This document shows, piece by piece, positions 1 through 8,342 of a DNA stretch of 64,000 nucleotides. A program made the position numbers and the translations under genes. Source of the DNA: JAQIBY01 sp963676165 (GTDB taxonomy: Bacteria > Bacteroidota > Bacteroidia > Bacteroidales > ML635J-15); contig OY781043.1 of the NCBI GenBank assembly GCA_963676165.1, positions 2,232,001 through 2,296,000 on the forward strand. Direction: 5' to 3'. How positions within the stretch are numbered: the stretch's first letter is position 1; each line of letters opens with the position of its first letter. The notes under the pieces were generated by a model. That model worked only from the letters and a program-made list of their open reading frames with translations, did no database searches and was not told where the DNA came from.

Positions 1-819
1 CCCTACACTGTTGATAGCAAGATCGTCAAATAAATTGTAATCAATATCTGTCCATTCTTTGAGATATAACAATTCTCCTGCCTGGCTGATTTTTACAATA
101 AATCCCCTTTGGGGTGCATAAGTCGTTTTTGTTGTGTCAATAATTGGTTTATCTGCTCTTCCAACCGCAATATAATCACCTTCCTGTGTTTCAGCAATGG
201 ATTTAATTATAATCGTATTGTCTGTATTGTACAGTCTCCATGTCCACAGGGTGTCACCTACAATATTTGTTTTCACAACAATTGGATTTGGATCGGTGCC
301 AAGGTTGTCTTCCATTATTGATCCAGCAGCGAGAATGCAATTATCACTTGTGCATTTTCCATCATTAAAAAAAATCCCGTATTTTGTTCCCGGGATAAAG
401 GGGTTATCAAAGGCATATTGCTTTGTCCAAAGTGTATCTCCCAAACTATCGTACATCACAATGGCTCCGCTATTGTGCCAGTCAGGATTATCCTGCGTGC
501 AACCTATTCCAACATAGCCTCCTGTTTTGGTGAGGTCAACAGCATGCAAATTACTATTCACTCCAGATGAATCACTATATGTGTACCATTCTAATTCCCC
601 TAAAGAATCTGTTTTAAACAGCAAGTACCTTTCGTCGTACATGCTAAAACCGATACCTCCGGCACAAATGTAACCGCCATCCGGGGTTTGTTTTAAATCT
701 CTGGGGTAACTGCCATGGTTGTCAAAAATAAATTGTTTGTCAAACATGATGCTTTCCTGGGCGCTTAACACACTGCTTAATAAAAGCATGCTGAGTAATA
801 TTAGGCTTGTTTTTTTCAT
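1..819 (-). CDS. Secreted repeat protein, probable T9SS cargo, 3' end outside window
   Basis: The frame is open from an ATG at 819 to the left edge (273 codons), so the C-terminus is missing. The first 23 residues form a signal peptide (KKT start, hydrophobic core, cleavage after LSAQ). The rest is a chain of beta-propeller-like or delta-60-type strands with motifs such as QTPDGGY, KTDSLGE, YDSLGDTLW and IVGDTLWTW. The 506-aa protein encoded at 20093-21613 has the same style of motifs (VGDTIWTW, DGSFVLGG), so the two look like paralogues. By analogy it probably ends in a T9SS sorting domain, but that part cannot be seen. Its upstream DNA is a 311-bp near-copy of the leader of that paralogue. 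No enzymatic motif is visible, so a surface or secreted role is inference. Confidence 0.8.
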   Translation of the reverse strand, partial: MKKTSLILLSMLLLSSVLSAQESIMFDKQFIFDNHGSYPRDLKQTPDGGYICAGGIGFSMYDERYLLFKTDSLGELEWYTYSDSSGVNSNLHAVDLTKTGGYVGIGCTQDNPDWHNSGAIVMYDSLGDTLWTKQYAFDNPFIPGTKYGIFFNDGKCTSDNCILAAGSIMEDNLGTDPNPIVVKTNIVGDTLWTWRLYNTDNTIIIKSIAETQEGDYIAVGRADKPIIDTTKTTYAPQRGFIVKISQAGELLYLKEWTDIDYNLFDDLAINSVG

Positions 820-903
820 AATGTGGGGTGTTGGTTATTTATTATTAAAATGTATTTTATACTTTTTGAGCACAAGCACAAAAGTTTTGTTTTTACAATT
901 GGT

Positions 904-1214
904 AAAATGAGTAATAAATGATATTTTTTCATACAATGGTTTATTAGTAAATTAATAAACGTGAAAATTGCTTTTTCTTCCCCACAATGCAGTCAGTAGC
1001 ACTAAAAATGGTAAAATAATTATCAGCTTACAGTGCCTTTATGCTATAAAGTTACACTTTAATATCATACCAATCAAATTAATTTACTTTTATTTTTTAC
1101 AATTATACCCTATTTTCTTTACACCTAACCTCCATAAGCCTCCCTTCACCTATTAACCGCATATTATTTGTACACTTACAGTTTTATTATTCAATACTGT
1201 CAGCTATTTTTAAA
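904..1214 (-). repeat. Leader repeat, copy A (partner at 21585-21894)
   Basis: These 311 bp match 21585-21894 with about six differences, including one single-base indel. The repeat covers the upstream region of the T9SS gene at 20093-21613 and its first ten codons (MKKYHLLLIL on the minus strand, 932-903). In copy A that start leads nowhere: the sequence diverges after the tenth codon and the real gene starts 113 bp further on, at 819. The 820-1313 interval holds no other gene. Confidence 0.9.
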
Positions 1215-1313
1215 TTAAATTTCCAGTTCTTCGACAACAAGCATTTAAACTCCCATAGAAAATCAGCGCACTAAACTTTCATGGAAAAGACTTGTTATTG
1301 AAAGAAAAGCAAT

Positions 1314-1952
1314 ATGGATATTTCATTGAATACACGTAATGATTACACCAAAGGTTATATCGATGAAAAAGTACTGAATAATAAGCCTATCGATTTATTC
1401 CAGCGTTGGATAAAAGAGGTAGAAAGCATGCAAATTCCGGACTATAATGCAATGATTCTATCGACAACTGATCACTTGTTGCAAAGTCACAGCAGAGTTG
1501 TCTTGCTGCGTGAAATATTAGATGATGGCTTACAGTTTTACACCAATTACCTGAGCAATAAGGGCAAAGAAATTCAAGGTTCAAACCGAGTTAGTTTACT
1601 CTTCTACTGGGCAGGCTTACAACGGCAAGTTCGCATTGAAGGTCGAATAAAAAAATCGAGCAAAACCGCTTCAGACAAGTATTTTGAAACACGCCCAAGG
1701 GCATCACAAATCAGTGCATGGGCTTCAGATCAGAGTCAAGCACTTATTTCCAACGAAGCTTTCAAGCAAAAGCTCAATGAAATAGAGACAAAATACAAGA
1801 ACAAACGCATACCACGTCCTGATTTTTGGGGTGGCTATATTGTCACTCCAGAATTGTGGGAGTTTTGGCAAGGACAACCAGCGCGTTTGAATCAGAGATT
1901 TTTGTATGAAATAAATGGCAAATCATGGAAGATCTCTCAATTGCAACCATAA
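1314..1952 (+). CDS. pdxH: Pyridoxamine/pyridoxine 5'-phosphate oxidase
   Basis: PdxH is an FMN enzyme that oxidises PNP or PMP to pyridoxal 5'-phosphate, the last step of vitamin B6 synthesis and salvage, in the cytosol. The length of 212 aa is normal for the family. Conserved blocks are in order: RVVLLREI (61-68), the FMN-phosphate region around YLSNKGKE (79-86), YWAGLQRQVRIEG (98-110), ETRPRASQISAWASDQS (125-141), and PRPDFWGGY...FWQGQPARLNQRF (168-197). The C-terminus WKISQLQP corresponds to the usual W.I.RL.P ending with Arg replaced by Gln. The gene stands alone and is followed by a strong terminator. A diverged second copy of its last codons lies at 2664-2700. Confidence 0.96.
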   Translation: MDISLNTRNDYTKGYIDEKVLNNKPIDLFQRWIKEVESMQIPDYNAMILSTTDHLLQSHSRVVLLREILDDGLQFYTNYLSNKGKEIQGSNRVSLLFYWAGLQRQVRIEGRIKKSSKTASDKYFETRPRASQISAWASDQSQALISNEAFKQKLNEIETKYKNKRIPRPDFWGGYIVTPELWEFWQGQPARLNQRFLYEINGKSWKISQLQP

Positions 1953-2018
1953 AAAAAGCAGGAACTTTCATTCCTGCTTTTCAGTATTTTTCATTGACAG
2001 AATTAGTTAATCATAATT
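1916..2018 (+). repeat. pdxH 3' end + terminator repeat, copy 1 (partner 2664-2766)
   Basis: These 103 bp match 2664-2766 with seven substitutions. They cover the last codons of pdxH, the terminator, and the last codons of a convergent T9SS-type gene. Copy 1 is the functional end of pdxH. Confidence 0.9.
1951..1981 (+). terminator. Rho-independent terminator after pdxH, probably bidirectional
   Basis: The stem AAAAGCAGGA / TCCTGCTTTT has a loop ACTTTCAT and is flanked by an A run on the left and a T run on the right. It overlaps the pdxH stop codon. It was presumably once shared with a convergent minus-strand T9SS gene whose last codons (IIMIN, stop) remain at about 2008-2022. A second copy is at 2699-2729. 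Confidence 0.8.
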
Positions 2019-2258
2019 ATACTGTTTACGAAATTGGGGACACCAAATTTTGGCACTTCATTAAATTAACATTTACCATTTCCACCAAAGGATAATTGTT
2101 CCTACAGCGCTTTCTTTCCGATCCCGAATCACAGGATGTTATTTTTAACTGTTCGGGATGAAAACGACTGTTATTCGTAAAGGTGTTTTCACGAAAGAAT
2201 GCGGAGCAAGCAATATTCCCGTGGGGTAAACCACCAACGGCAAGCAAACCTTTAATTC

Positions 2259-2436
2259 ACTTTCTTTTCGGCAAAGAAAGTTCACAAAGAAACCTGGCGC
2301 TGACCCGCATTTTTCTATTAATCGGATATGTTTTCCGTGACCCGCGAATCTCCTCGTACCTGCGGGTCGCGGCTCTAAAAACTCCAAACACACCTCGATT
2401 AATAACGAAAAATCCACGAAGGCGCCAGAACTCGTG
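2259..2436. repeat. Palindromic intergenic repeat element with nested hairpins
   Basis: Three nested inverted repeats are visible. A perfect 9-bp stem ACTTTCTTT / AAAGAAAGT lies at 2259-2281. A long imperfect pair of arms lies at 2293-2331 and 2394-2429 (both contain CTGGCGC...ATTTTTC.TATTAATCG when read in opposite directions). Inside the latter is GACCCGC / GCGGGTC. A short GCCAGA / TCTGGC hairpin follows at about 2424-2442. No coding sequence in 2019-2663 is convincing; short open frames here are by-products of the palindromes. The layout resembles dispersed palindromic repeats of bacterial genomes; copy number is unknown from one window. Confidence 0.65.
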
Positions 2437-2663
2437 TCTGGCTAAGGTGTTTTAAAAATAGTCTAAGGCTTCGTACTATGGATACTGCGTTTTAAAGTTT
2501 ATAATCAAGCCTACAAAACATCATTAGGTTCCCTATTTAAAAACAAATTGATGTTTTATATTTTGCTATCAGGGCACCTAAACTCTCATACAAAAGCGAC
2601 AAGCAGCAAATATCGTGGTGATTAGGCTTTTGTTGCATTGAAAGTGTCGCAAACAGGAAATGC

Positions 2664-2766
2664 TGGCAATTCGTGGAAGATTTCCCAATTGCAGCCATAA
2701 AAAAAACAGGAACTTTCATTCCTGCTTTTCAGTATTTTTCATTGACAGAATTAGTCAATCATAATT
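2664..2766 (+). repeat. Second pdxH 3' end + terminator, copy 2
   Basis: Copy 2 encodes GNSWKISQLQP followed by a stop, the same ending as pdxH, then the terminator hairpin and the last codons of the minus-strand T9SS remnant. The rest of pdxH is absent upstream. Most differences inside the coding remnant are silent. Confidence 0.85.
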
Positions 2767-3185
2767 CTGCGAGTTGCAGTTTCGCCTTTTACAGTTTCAA
2801 TGCGAAGCAAGTAAACTCCATCGTTAAGCATATCAAGGTTCATAGAAACTTGAGTAGAATTCAATTCTGCTTCACGATAAACAGCTTGTCCAATCATATT
2901 GAAAACAGTCACTGATTCCAAACGATTGTCAGCATTCAAATACACATTTCCGTTGCTTACAGGGTTAGGATACACTTCCAAACCAGAGATATTGTTGCTT
3001 CCAACACTAGCAAGACCTTTCACAAAGTCATCAGCATCACGAGGGAGAATTTCATATGAATCGTAAGAATAATCCACACAACCAGTCAACTGGTAAGTAC
3101 TATCTGGTGTTGGAGTCATATCGTCCCAGTAACTATAAAGAACATCATCAACACGAAGATTACCAGATCCATCATTTGCAAAAAT
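2751..3185 (-). pseudogene. Decapitated T9SS-sorted protein, C-terminal fragment
   Basis: The open stretch runs from just after an in-frame stop at 3186-3188 to the stop at 2751. It has no signal peptide and no credible start; the first ATG (3119) is internal to a domain. The first part (ANDGSGNLRVDDVLYSYW, then TYQLTGCVDYSYDSYEILPRDADDF) resembles the OB-fold region found in secreted nuclease-type proteins of Bacteroidota. The last ~75 residues are a typical type A T9SS sorting domain (LEVYPNPVSNGNVYL ... DGVYLLRIE ... RRIMID). Without a signal peptide it cannot be T9SS cargo, so I call it a remnant. The nuclease-like identity is a tentative inference. Confidence 0.7.
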
Positions 3186-3350
3186 TTAATTTATTACCGC
3201 AATTTATTCATCTACTCTCTGTGCAAAATTATGGATTATTCTTTAATTCACCTTGCAATTTATAAACTTAAACATAAATTAACAAAATCCTTTGGTTAAG
3301 CTCACAAATTACTTGACTAATTCATTGTTAACTATTGAATTAATCACCGT

Positions 3351-5414
3351 TTAAGCATAGATTTTAACTCGCGGTAAATCGATAAAAATTTTTGTTCCTT
3401 TTTCAAGTTCAGATTCCACATGGATTTCCCCTTGCATCGCATTAATCGCCATTTTACAAAAAGCCAAACCTAGTCCATGAGAAGTGTACCTCTCATCAGT
3501 ATGCGCCTGAACATCTGACACATAATCATCAAACAAATGTATTTGTTTCTCAGGTGATATTCCATAACCATTGTCTTCCACAACAATACGGAAAGCAGGC
3601 ACTGAATTTAACACAAACTTTTCAGCATAAATGACAATTTCTGATTCTTCAGGGGTATGCTTAATTGCATTATCAATTAAATTGTCAAATACACGCGACA
3701 ACAAAGCCGCATCTGCATAAACAGTTACATTTTCATTCACAGTGGATTCTAATCTAATTTGCTTGACATCTGCTCTGAATTTCAATTGTAAAATGCTAGA
3801 TTTTAGAAGAAAAGCCACATTAACAGGAGCTGCATTCACTTTCATTTCCGCCATTTCAAGTTTCCGAATATCAAGCAAATTAAGTACAAGCATTTGCATG
3901 CGAATAGTGGATTCTTTGACGATACGAACAAAGTTTGCATCGGGAGATTCAATGACATCTGTTAAGTGTAAAATTGTCCCGATTGGAGCTTTCAAATCGT
4001 GAATTAGCATATGAGACAATCGTTCTTGATACATTTGTAATGATTTCATTTCGCGATTATTCTCTTCAACTTTTGCAGCATTATCTTTAAGGTTATCATT
4101 TTGAGCTTTTAATTCTTTTGTCCGCTCATCCACCATTAGCTCAAGCTTTTCATTCATTCCTTGAAGCTTAATTGTCATCTCAAGACATTTCTTTTTCTCA
4201 TTGATAGCTTCTTTCACCAAAGCATATTCTTGAATTAAAATAAACACAAACAGTCCATAATGTGCAATGTAAATTGAGTTGATGTATCCGAGAGTTAGAA
4301 ACACATCATTCAAGCCACCAAATAATACAACAAGCATTGAAATCAATGTCACAAAACCACCTTTTCTATTTCTGAGTAAGACATGTCCTAACACATGAAA
4401 ATAAAGATAAAAAACAATAACACTAAGCACAATAAGACTTAGAAAAACATATTTTGTTATTGCATAAGTGGAAAAGAACACAATAAAAACAGCATTAATT
4501 GCATACAATACTGATAATATTTTCAAAACAATCTGCTTGTTTTCCTTTGGATAAAGTTCATTAAAATAATAAACAACAATCAGGGGTAATATGTATGCAA
4601 AGAAATGAGCGATTTTAAGAAAATAGCTAAGTGAAAGATTAGGAACAATATAATAAATCAATCGTCCTTCATTGGTAATTGCCAAGAAAAAGGCAAAAAG
4701 TGAAAGGGCTGTGAAAATGAGGTTTTTTCTATCCTTATACAGTATCGTTTTCAAAAAATGATAAAGGAATATCATGAGTAGAATTCCAGAGACCAAAGCT
4801 TGCCAAAATAACAAGCGATGAGATTTCTGCATTATTTTATCTGCAAGTCCAAAACTAACAAAGTCTGTCATTCCTCCATTTGACATATGAAAGTTTGAGA
4901 CATGCACAACAACATGATACACGTATAAATGGTCTGATTCATGGATTGCCTCGTTGAGGAACACGTGTTTATGCTCTAATGAAGGAATGGTAGATGACTT
5001 GTCTGTGCCAGGTTTGCCTTGCGACATGATCAACTCGCCATTGACATACACAGCCATACTGGAACCAGCAGGCTTAATATTCATAGCAAAGTTCTGGTTA
5101 GCATTATCAAGGAGAATTTTAAGGTAATAAGTTGCATAACCCAACTCAGGATAACTTTTACTTTTAGGTTGATTACTCCAGGGTGCAGGTGTCTCAATAA
5201 GCTGAAAATCGGCATCTTGATCCATAGCATAAAACTCTGGATCAAGCTGTTGATCAAAAACAAATTTCCATGTCCCATTAACCGGCACAATCGGATTTCC
5301 CTCAAAATTCCATCCACGCAAATCCAACACTCCATCTTTTAACAGAGTATTTTCAGAAGCAGAAATAAAACCGGCAAAAAGAAGACTAATTACACCTAAA
5401 ACTATCGCTCTCAT
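3351..5414 (-). CDS. 7TMR-DISM-type sensor histidine kinase
   Basis: This 687-aa membrane sensor kinase has four parts. First comes a signal peptide (1-20). Next is a periplasmic beta-rich sensor resembling 7TMR-DISMED2 (about 25-190; WNFEGNPIVPVNGTWKF, YATYYLKI). Then come about seven membrane helices (200-400). Last is a coiled coil (400-460) leading to the kinase core. The phosphoacceptor is His472 in MLIHDLKAP; the ATPase domain shows the N box DNLIDNAIKH (577-586), DNGYG (about 614) and HGLGLAF (about 646). There is no receiver domain and no response regulator next door, so its partner lies elsewhere. An unusual repeat/palindrome sits about 75 bp upstream and may control it. The ligand is unknown; some DISM proteins sense carbohydrates. 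Confidence 0.9.
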   Translation of the reverse strand: MRAIVLGVISLLFAGFISASENTLLKDGVLDLRGWNFEGNPIVPVNGTWKFVFDQQLDPEFYAMDQDADFQLIETPAPWSNQPKSKSYPELGYATYYLKILLDNANQNFAMNIKPAGSSMAVYVNGELIMSQGKPGTDKSSTIPSLEHKHVFLNEAIHESDHLYVYHVVVHVSNFHMSNGGMTDFVSFGLADKIMQKSHRLLFWQALVSGILLMIFLYHFLKTILYKDRKNLIFTALSLFAFFLAITNEGRLIYYIVPNLSLSYFLKIAHFFAYILPLIVVYYFNELYPKENKQIVLKILSVLYAINAVFIVFFSTYAITKYVFLSLIVLSVIVFYLYFHVLGHVLLRNRKGGFVTLISMLVVLFGGLNDVFLTLGYINSIYIAHYGLFVFILIQEYALVKEAINEKKKCLEMTIKLQGMNEKLELMVDERTKELKAQNDNLKDNAAKVEENNREMKSLQMYQERLSHMLIHDLKAPIGTILHLTDVIESPDANFVRIVKESTIRMQMLVLNLLDIRKLEMAEMKVNAAPVNVAFLLKSSILQLKFRADVKQIRLESTVNENVTVYADAALLSRVFDNLIDNAIKHTPEESEIVIYAEKFVLNSVPAFRIVVEDNGYGISPEKQIHLFDDYVSDVQAHTDERYTSHGLGLAFCKMAINAMQGEIHVESELEKGTKIFIDLPRVKIYA

Positions 5415-5422
5415 ATCTGAGC

Positions 5423-5430
5423 GAAAGATA
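5423..5430 (-). promoter_or_regulatory. Near-consensus -7 element of the kinase gene
   Basis: Read on the minus strand this is TATCTTTC, one base off the Bacteroidota -7 consensus TAnnTTTG, placed 9 bp before the start codon at 5414. Confidence 0.35.
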
Positions 5431-5485
5431 AATAATTTTTACGGAATTATCCTAAACATAAGCTGCTATTATAATATAGGGACTC

Positions 5486-5527
5486 TAACCACAGTCAGTT
5501 ACAGTATTTTACAGTCTTGTGTGGTTA
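5486..5527. promoter_or_regulatory. Possible operator: ACAGT x3 at 10-bp spacing inside a palindrome
   Basis: TAACCACA (5486-5493) and its exact inverse TGTGGTTA (5520-5527) bracket three ACAGT copies that begin at 5491, 5501 and 5511, one per DNA helical turn. The element sits 72-113 bp upstream of the kinase start, behind its likely -7 element. It could instead be a transcript hairpin downstream of the gene ending at 5578. Confidence 0.45.
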
Positions 5528-5577
5528 AATATTTAATATCACAAATACTTTCAATATGATGATAAAAATTTAAAACA

Positions 5578-6240
5578 CTAAAAAAACAATGGTTGAGGTT
5601 TAATAATTATTCCAGAATCATCTTTATACATCTCTACAATTAATTTTGAAACTTCTGTCATAAAATTTGTATAAGTGTTTTCAGACATCGTACCAGCTTT
5701 GTTTAAATTTGCAATACTGGGACCCGTTATTCCGACAGTTCTCATACTAAAAGTAACTTCCGCTTTATCAAAAATAACTGATGCTGTAATCTGTTGTGGA
5801 GTATTCAATTTTGCACCCCACTTTGCACTTTTTATTCTCATCATCAACCTACACCCAACACCATATTTCAAGTAATTATTCTCACAATATATAGATCCAT
5901 GTTGCAAAAACTCTACAACAGTAACCTTCTCTCTTTCTCCAAATTCCAAATTAAAAAAGCCAAGTAATCCTAATTTCTCTTCATCTCCTTTTCCAAACTC
6001 ATATGTTTCAACAATGACACCATCTTTCAAATCCTTTATACTTTTAGGAGCTTTAGACATGCACTTAATAAACTTGGCTGGGACATCCGGGAAATTGGGA
6101 ACAATTGTATTATCCCCTTCATCAAAATCAACAAATACTCCTTTATTATCAATATCAGTGTGCTTTAAAACATTGGAATAACTATCAGCAATTTTCAACA
6201 TTTCTCCTTCAAGATTAATTTTTGCGGCCTTTTTCATCAT
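5578..6240 (-). CDS. Hypothetical protein, 220 aa
   Basis: I do not recognise this family. The protein starts MMKKAAKINLEGEML, has no signal peptide or membrane helix, and looks like a soluble cytosolic mixed alpha/beta protein. The second half contains CRLMMRIKSAKWGA and a run of beta-strand-like segments (ITASVIFDKAEVTFSMRTVGI), then an amphipathic helix near the C-terminus. It is more AT-rich than its neighbours and stands alone, with 162 bp to the kinase downstream and 132 bp to the alcohol dehydrogenase upstream. No clear promoter or terminator was seen. Intact frame and codon pattern support a real gene. Confidence 0.7.
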   Translation of the reverse strand: MMKKAAKINLEGEMLKIADSYSNVLKHTDIDNKGVFVDFDEGDNTIVPNFPDVPAKFIKCMSKAPKSIKDLKDGVIVETYEFGKGDEEKLGLLGFFNLEFGEREKVTVVEFLQHGSIYCENNYLKYGVGCRLMMRIKSAKWGAKLNTPQQITASVIFDKAEVTFSMRTVGITGPSIANLNKAGTMSENTYTNFMTEVSKLIVEMYKDDSGIIIKPQPLFF

Positions 6241-6372
6241 ACATTTTTTTGATTATTATTAAACGAAATCACAAACATGCAGTTTATTTACTTCGACAAT
6301 ATACAAAAATCAACGAAAAAAAACAAATAGTAATCTACACCCAACACAAAAAATCAGAATCAGAGCATACAT

Positions 6373-7533
6373 TTAAAGTCTTGTATGCAATAATTTACGA
6401 ACACGATGTGGTGTTAAGCTAGCAGTTTCACTAAGCGCATTAAAACCCGGACGATGAGAAAAGCGATTCTCAATTTCATCGATAGTATTTTCGCCAATAT
6501 TGTAATCAGCTAAACGTACTTTCATCCCAAGATCAATGAAAAACGCTTCGGTTTTTGCAATTGCTTGCTGAATAATTTCCTCATTACTTCCTGACTCAAT
6601 TGACCAAACACGTTTAGCATATTGCAGCAATTTGGCTTTCTTTTCCTCGCGCATTTCATGCATAACAGCAGGTAAAACAATAGCTAAACTTGCAGCATGA
6701 TCAACTCCATGCAATGCGGTTAGCTCATGTCCTATCATGTGAGTTGACCAATCCTCAGGACAACCAACTTTTATAATGCCACTTAAGGCCATACTTGCTT
6801 CCCACATAAGGTTTGCAGCATGATCATAATTATCTGGCTCAACAAGAACTTTGGGACCAGTTTCTTTCAAAGTCAAAAGTACAGACTCCATCCATCTATC
6901 TTGCAATTCTGCATCCACAGGGTAAGTTAAGTATTGCTCCATGACATGCACAAAAGCGTCTACAATACCGTTTCTCAGCTGCCTCTCTGGCAAGGAAGCC
7001 ACAACACGTGGGTCTAACACTGAGAATTTTGGAAACACCAAAGGATGTCCAAAAGCCAACTTCTCTTTCAAAGCTGCTCTTGACACGACTGCATTCGAAT
7101 TGACTTCACTGCCTGTTGCTGGTAAGGTAAGCACAGTTCCAAATGGCAATGCATCTTTTATTTTACCACCTTTTGCTAGAATATCCCAAGGATCTCCATC
7201 CTGATATTTTGCAGCCGCAGCTATAAATTTCACCCCATCGATAACAGAACCACCACCTACAGCCAAGAGATAATCCACAGATTTGTCGTGAATTAAATCT
7301 ACAGCTTTCATTAAAGTTTCATAGGTTGGATTTGGCTCTATTCCACCAAATGTCAAAACATTATAGCCATCAAGAGCTGACATTACTTCATCGTAAACAC
7401 CATTCTTCTTTATGGAACCTCCACCATAAAGCACTAGTAAATTTGCATTTTGAGGAATTTCTTTGCTCAGTTTAGCAATTTGTCCATTGCCAAAATACAC
7501 CTTGACAGGATTATAATATACGAAGTTATTCAT
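6373..7533 (-). CDS. Iron-containing alcohol dehydrogenase, YqhD/BdhA-like
   Basis: This 386-aa protein is the YqhD type of group III metal-dependent alcohol dehydrogenases, which reduce aldehydes with NADPH and help clear reactive aldehydes. The NAD(P) region has YGGGS (36-40) and GGGSVIDG (93-100), then ATGSEVNS (139-146). The four metal ligands match the YqhD pattern: Asp192 and His196 (VDAFVH), His265 (STHMIGH) and His279 (GVDHA). It is the last gene of a GH15-lgt-adh run; its first 8 bp overlap the end of lgt, implying translational coupling. Exact substrate cannot be read from sequence. Confidence 0.9.
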   Translation of the reverse strand: MNNFVYYNPVKVYFGNGQIAKLSKEIPQNANLLVLYGGGSIKKNGVYDEVMSALDGYNVLTFGGIEPNPTYETLMKAVDLIHDKSVDYLLAVGGGSVIDGVKFIAAAAKYQDGDPWDILAKGGKIKDALPFGTVLTLPATGSEVNSNAVVSRAALKEKLAFGHPLVFPKFSVLDPRVVASLPERQLRNGIVDAFVHVMEQYLTYPVDAELQDRWMESVLLTLKETGPKVLVEPDNYDHAANLMWEASMALSGIIKVGCPEDWSTHMIGHELTALHGVDHAASLAIVLPAVMHEMREEKKAKLLQYAKRVWSIESGSNEEIIQQAIAKTEAFFIDLGMKVRLADYNIGENTIDEIENRFSHRPGFNALSETASLTPHRVRKLLHTRL

Positions 7534-8332
7534 TTTGATATTTTATTTTTTCACGTTTAAACGCTCTGATCATTAACCAGATACCAACAATAACAAAAGG
7601 AATGCTTAAAAGTTGACCCATGAGGAGTGGGAAATCCCAATTTCCGGTTTCCATTTGAACAGTTTTGGTAAACTCAATGAAAAATCGGAAAGCAAAGACT
7701 GCAACAAAGAATAGCCCAGTAATCAAACCTTCTCTCCGGCCCCAATCTTTTTTGTAATACAATGCCAGCATAACAAAAAAGAACAAGAAATAGAAAATGG
7801 CTTCGTATAATTGGGTCGGATGACGAGGTAACTCATCCACACGCTCAAAAATAAACGCCCAGGGCACTTGTGTAGGAATTCCCACAATTTCGTGATTCAT
7901 CAAATTTCCAATACGAACGAATGAACCAGCTAAAGCTGCAATGATTGCAAGCCTGTCGATAAGGTACAAAAAGGAAAACTCCTTCCGTTTACGTTGATAC
8001 AACCACACTGCGATAAAAATACCCAGTGCACCACCATGACTTGCCAATCCACCTTCCCAGACCTTAAAAATTTCGAGAGGATTGCTCAAATAATATCCTG
8101 GGTTGTAGAAAAAACAGTGTCCCAAACGCAATCCGACAAGAACACCGACAACAACGATAATAGCAAAGCGATCGACAATTTCCTGTTTCACACCTTCGCG
8201 TTTAGCAATTCGGCTATACACCAAATATGCCAATAAAAATCCCATAGCCAATAAAATGCCATACCACCTAACGCCTCTTGCGCCAAGCTGAAAAGCAACG
8301 GGATCAACTGTCCAATCAATGAATGCTAACAT
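7526..8332 (-). CDS. lgt: Prolipoprotein diacylglyceryl transferase
   Basis: Lgt transfers a diacylglyceryl group from phosphatidylglycerol to the lipobox cysteine of prolipoproteins in the inner membrane, the first step of lipoprotein maturation. The 268-aa protein has about seven membrane helices and the family signatures: GLRLGHCFFYNP (67-78), GGLASHGGALG, SFVRIGNLMNHEIVG and PRHPTQLYEA. Several lipoproteins encoded in this window would be its substrates. It lies 10 bp downstream of the GH15 gene and overlaps the next gene by 8 bp, so the three are probably cotranscribed. Confidence 0.96.
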   Translation of the reverse strand: MLAFIDWTVDPVAFQLGARGVRWYGILLAMGFLLAYLVYSRIAKREGVKQEIVDRFAIIVVVGVLVGLRLGHCFFYNPGYYLSNPLEIFKVWEGGLASHGGALGIFIAVWLYQRKRKEFSFLYLIDRLAIIAALAGSFVRIGNLMNHEIVGIPTQVPWAFIFERVDELPRHPTQLYEAIFYFLFFFVMLALYYKKDWGRREGLITGLFFVAVFAFRFFIEFTKTVQMETGNWDFPLLMGQLLSIPFVIVGIWLMIRAFKREKIKYQNE

Positions 8333-8342
8333 AATTTTCTAT

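Noticed and set aside
968..1156. Short open frame encoding the same 60-aa peptide in both leader repeats (also at 21636-21836)
   Set aside because: It lies inside the duplicated non-coding leader on the strand opposite the T9SS genes; identity comes from the DNA repeat, and the peptide is low-complexity hydrophobic with no start signal.
2145..2417. 90-codon frames on both strands across 2145-2455
   Set aside because: They read through the palindromic repeat element; composition is unlike any protein and both strands are open for the same reason.
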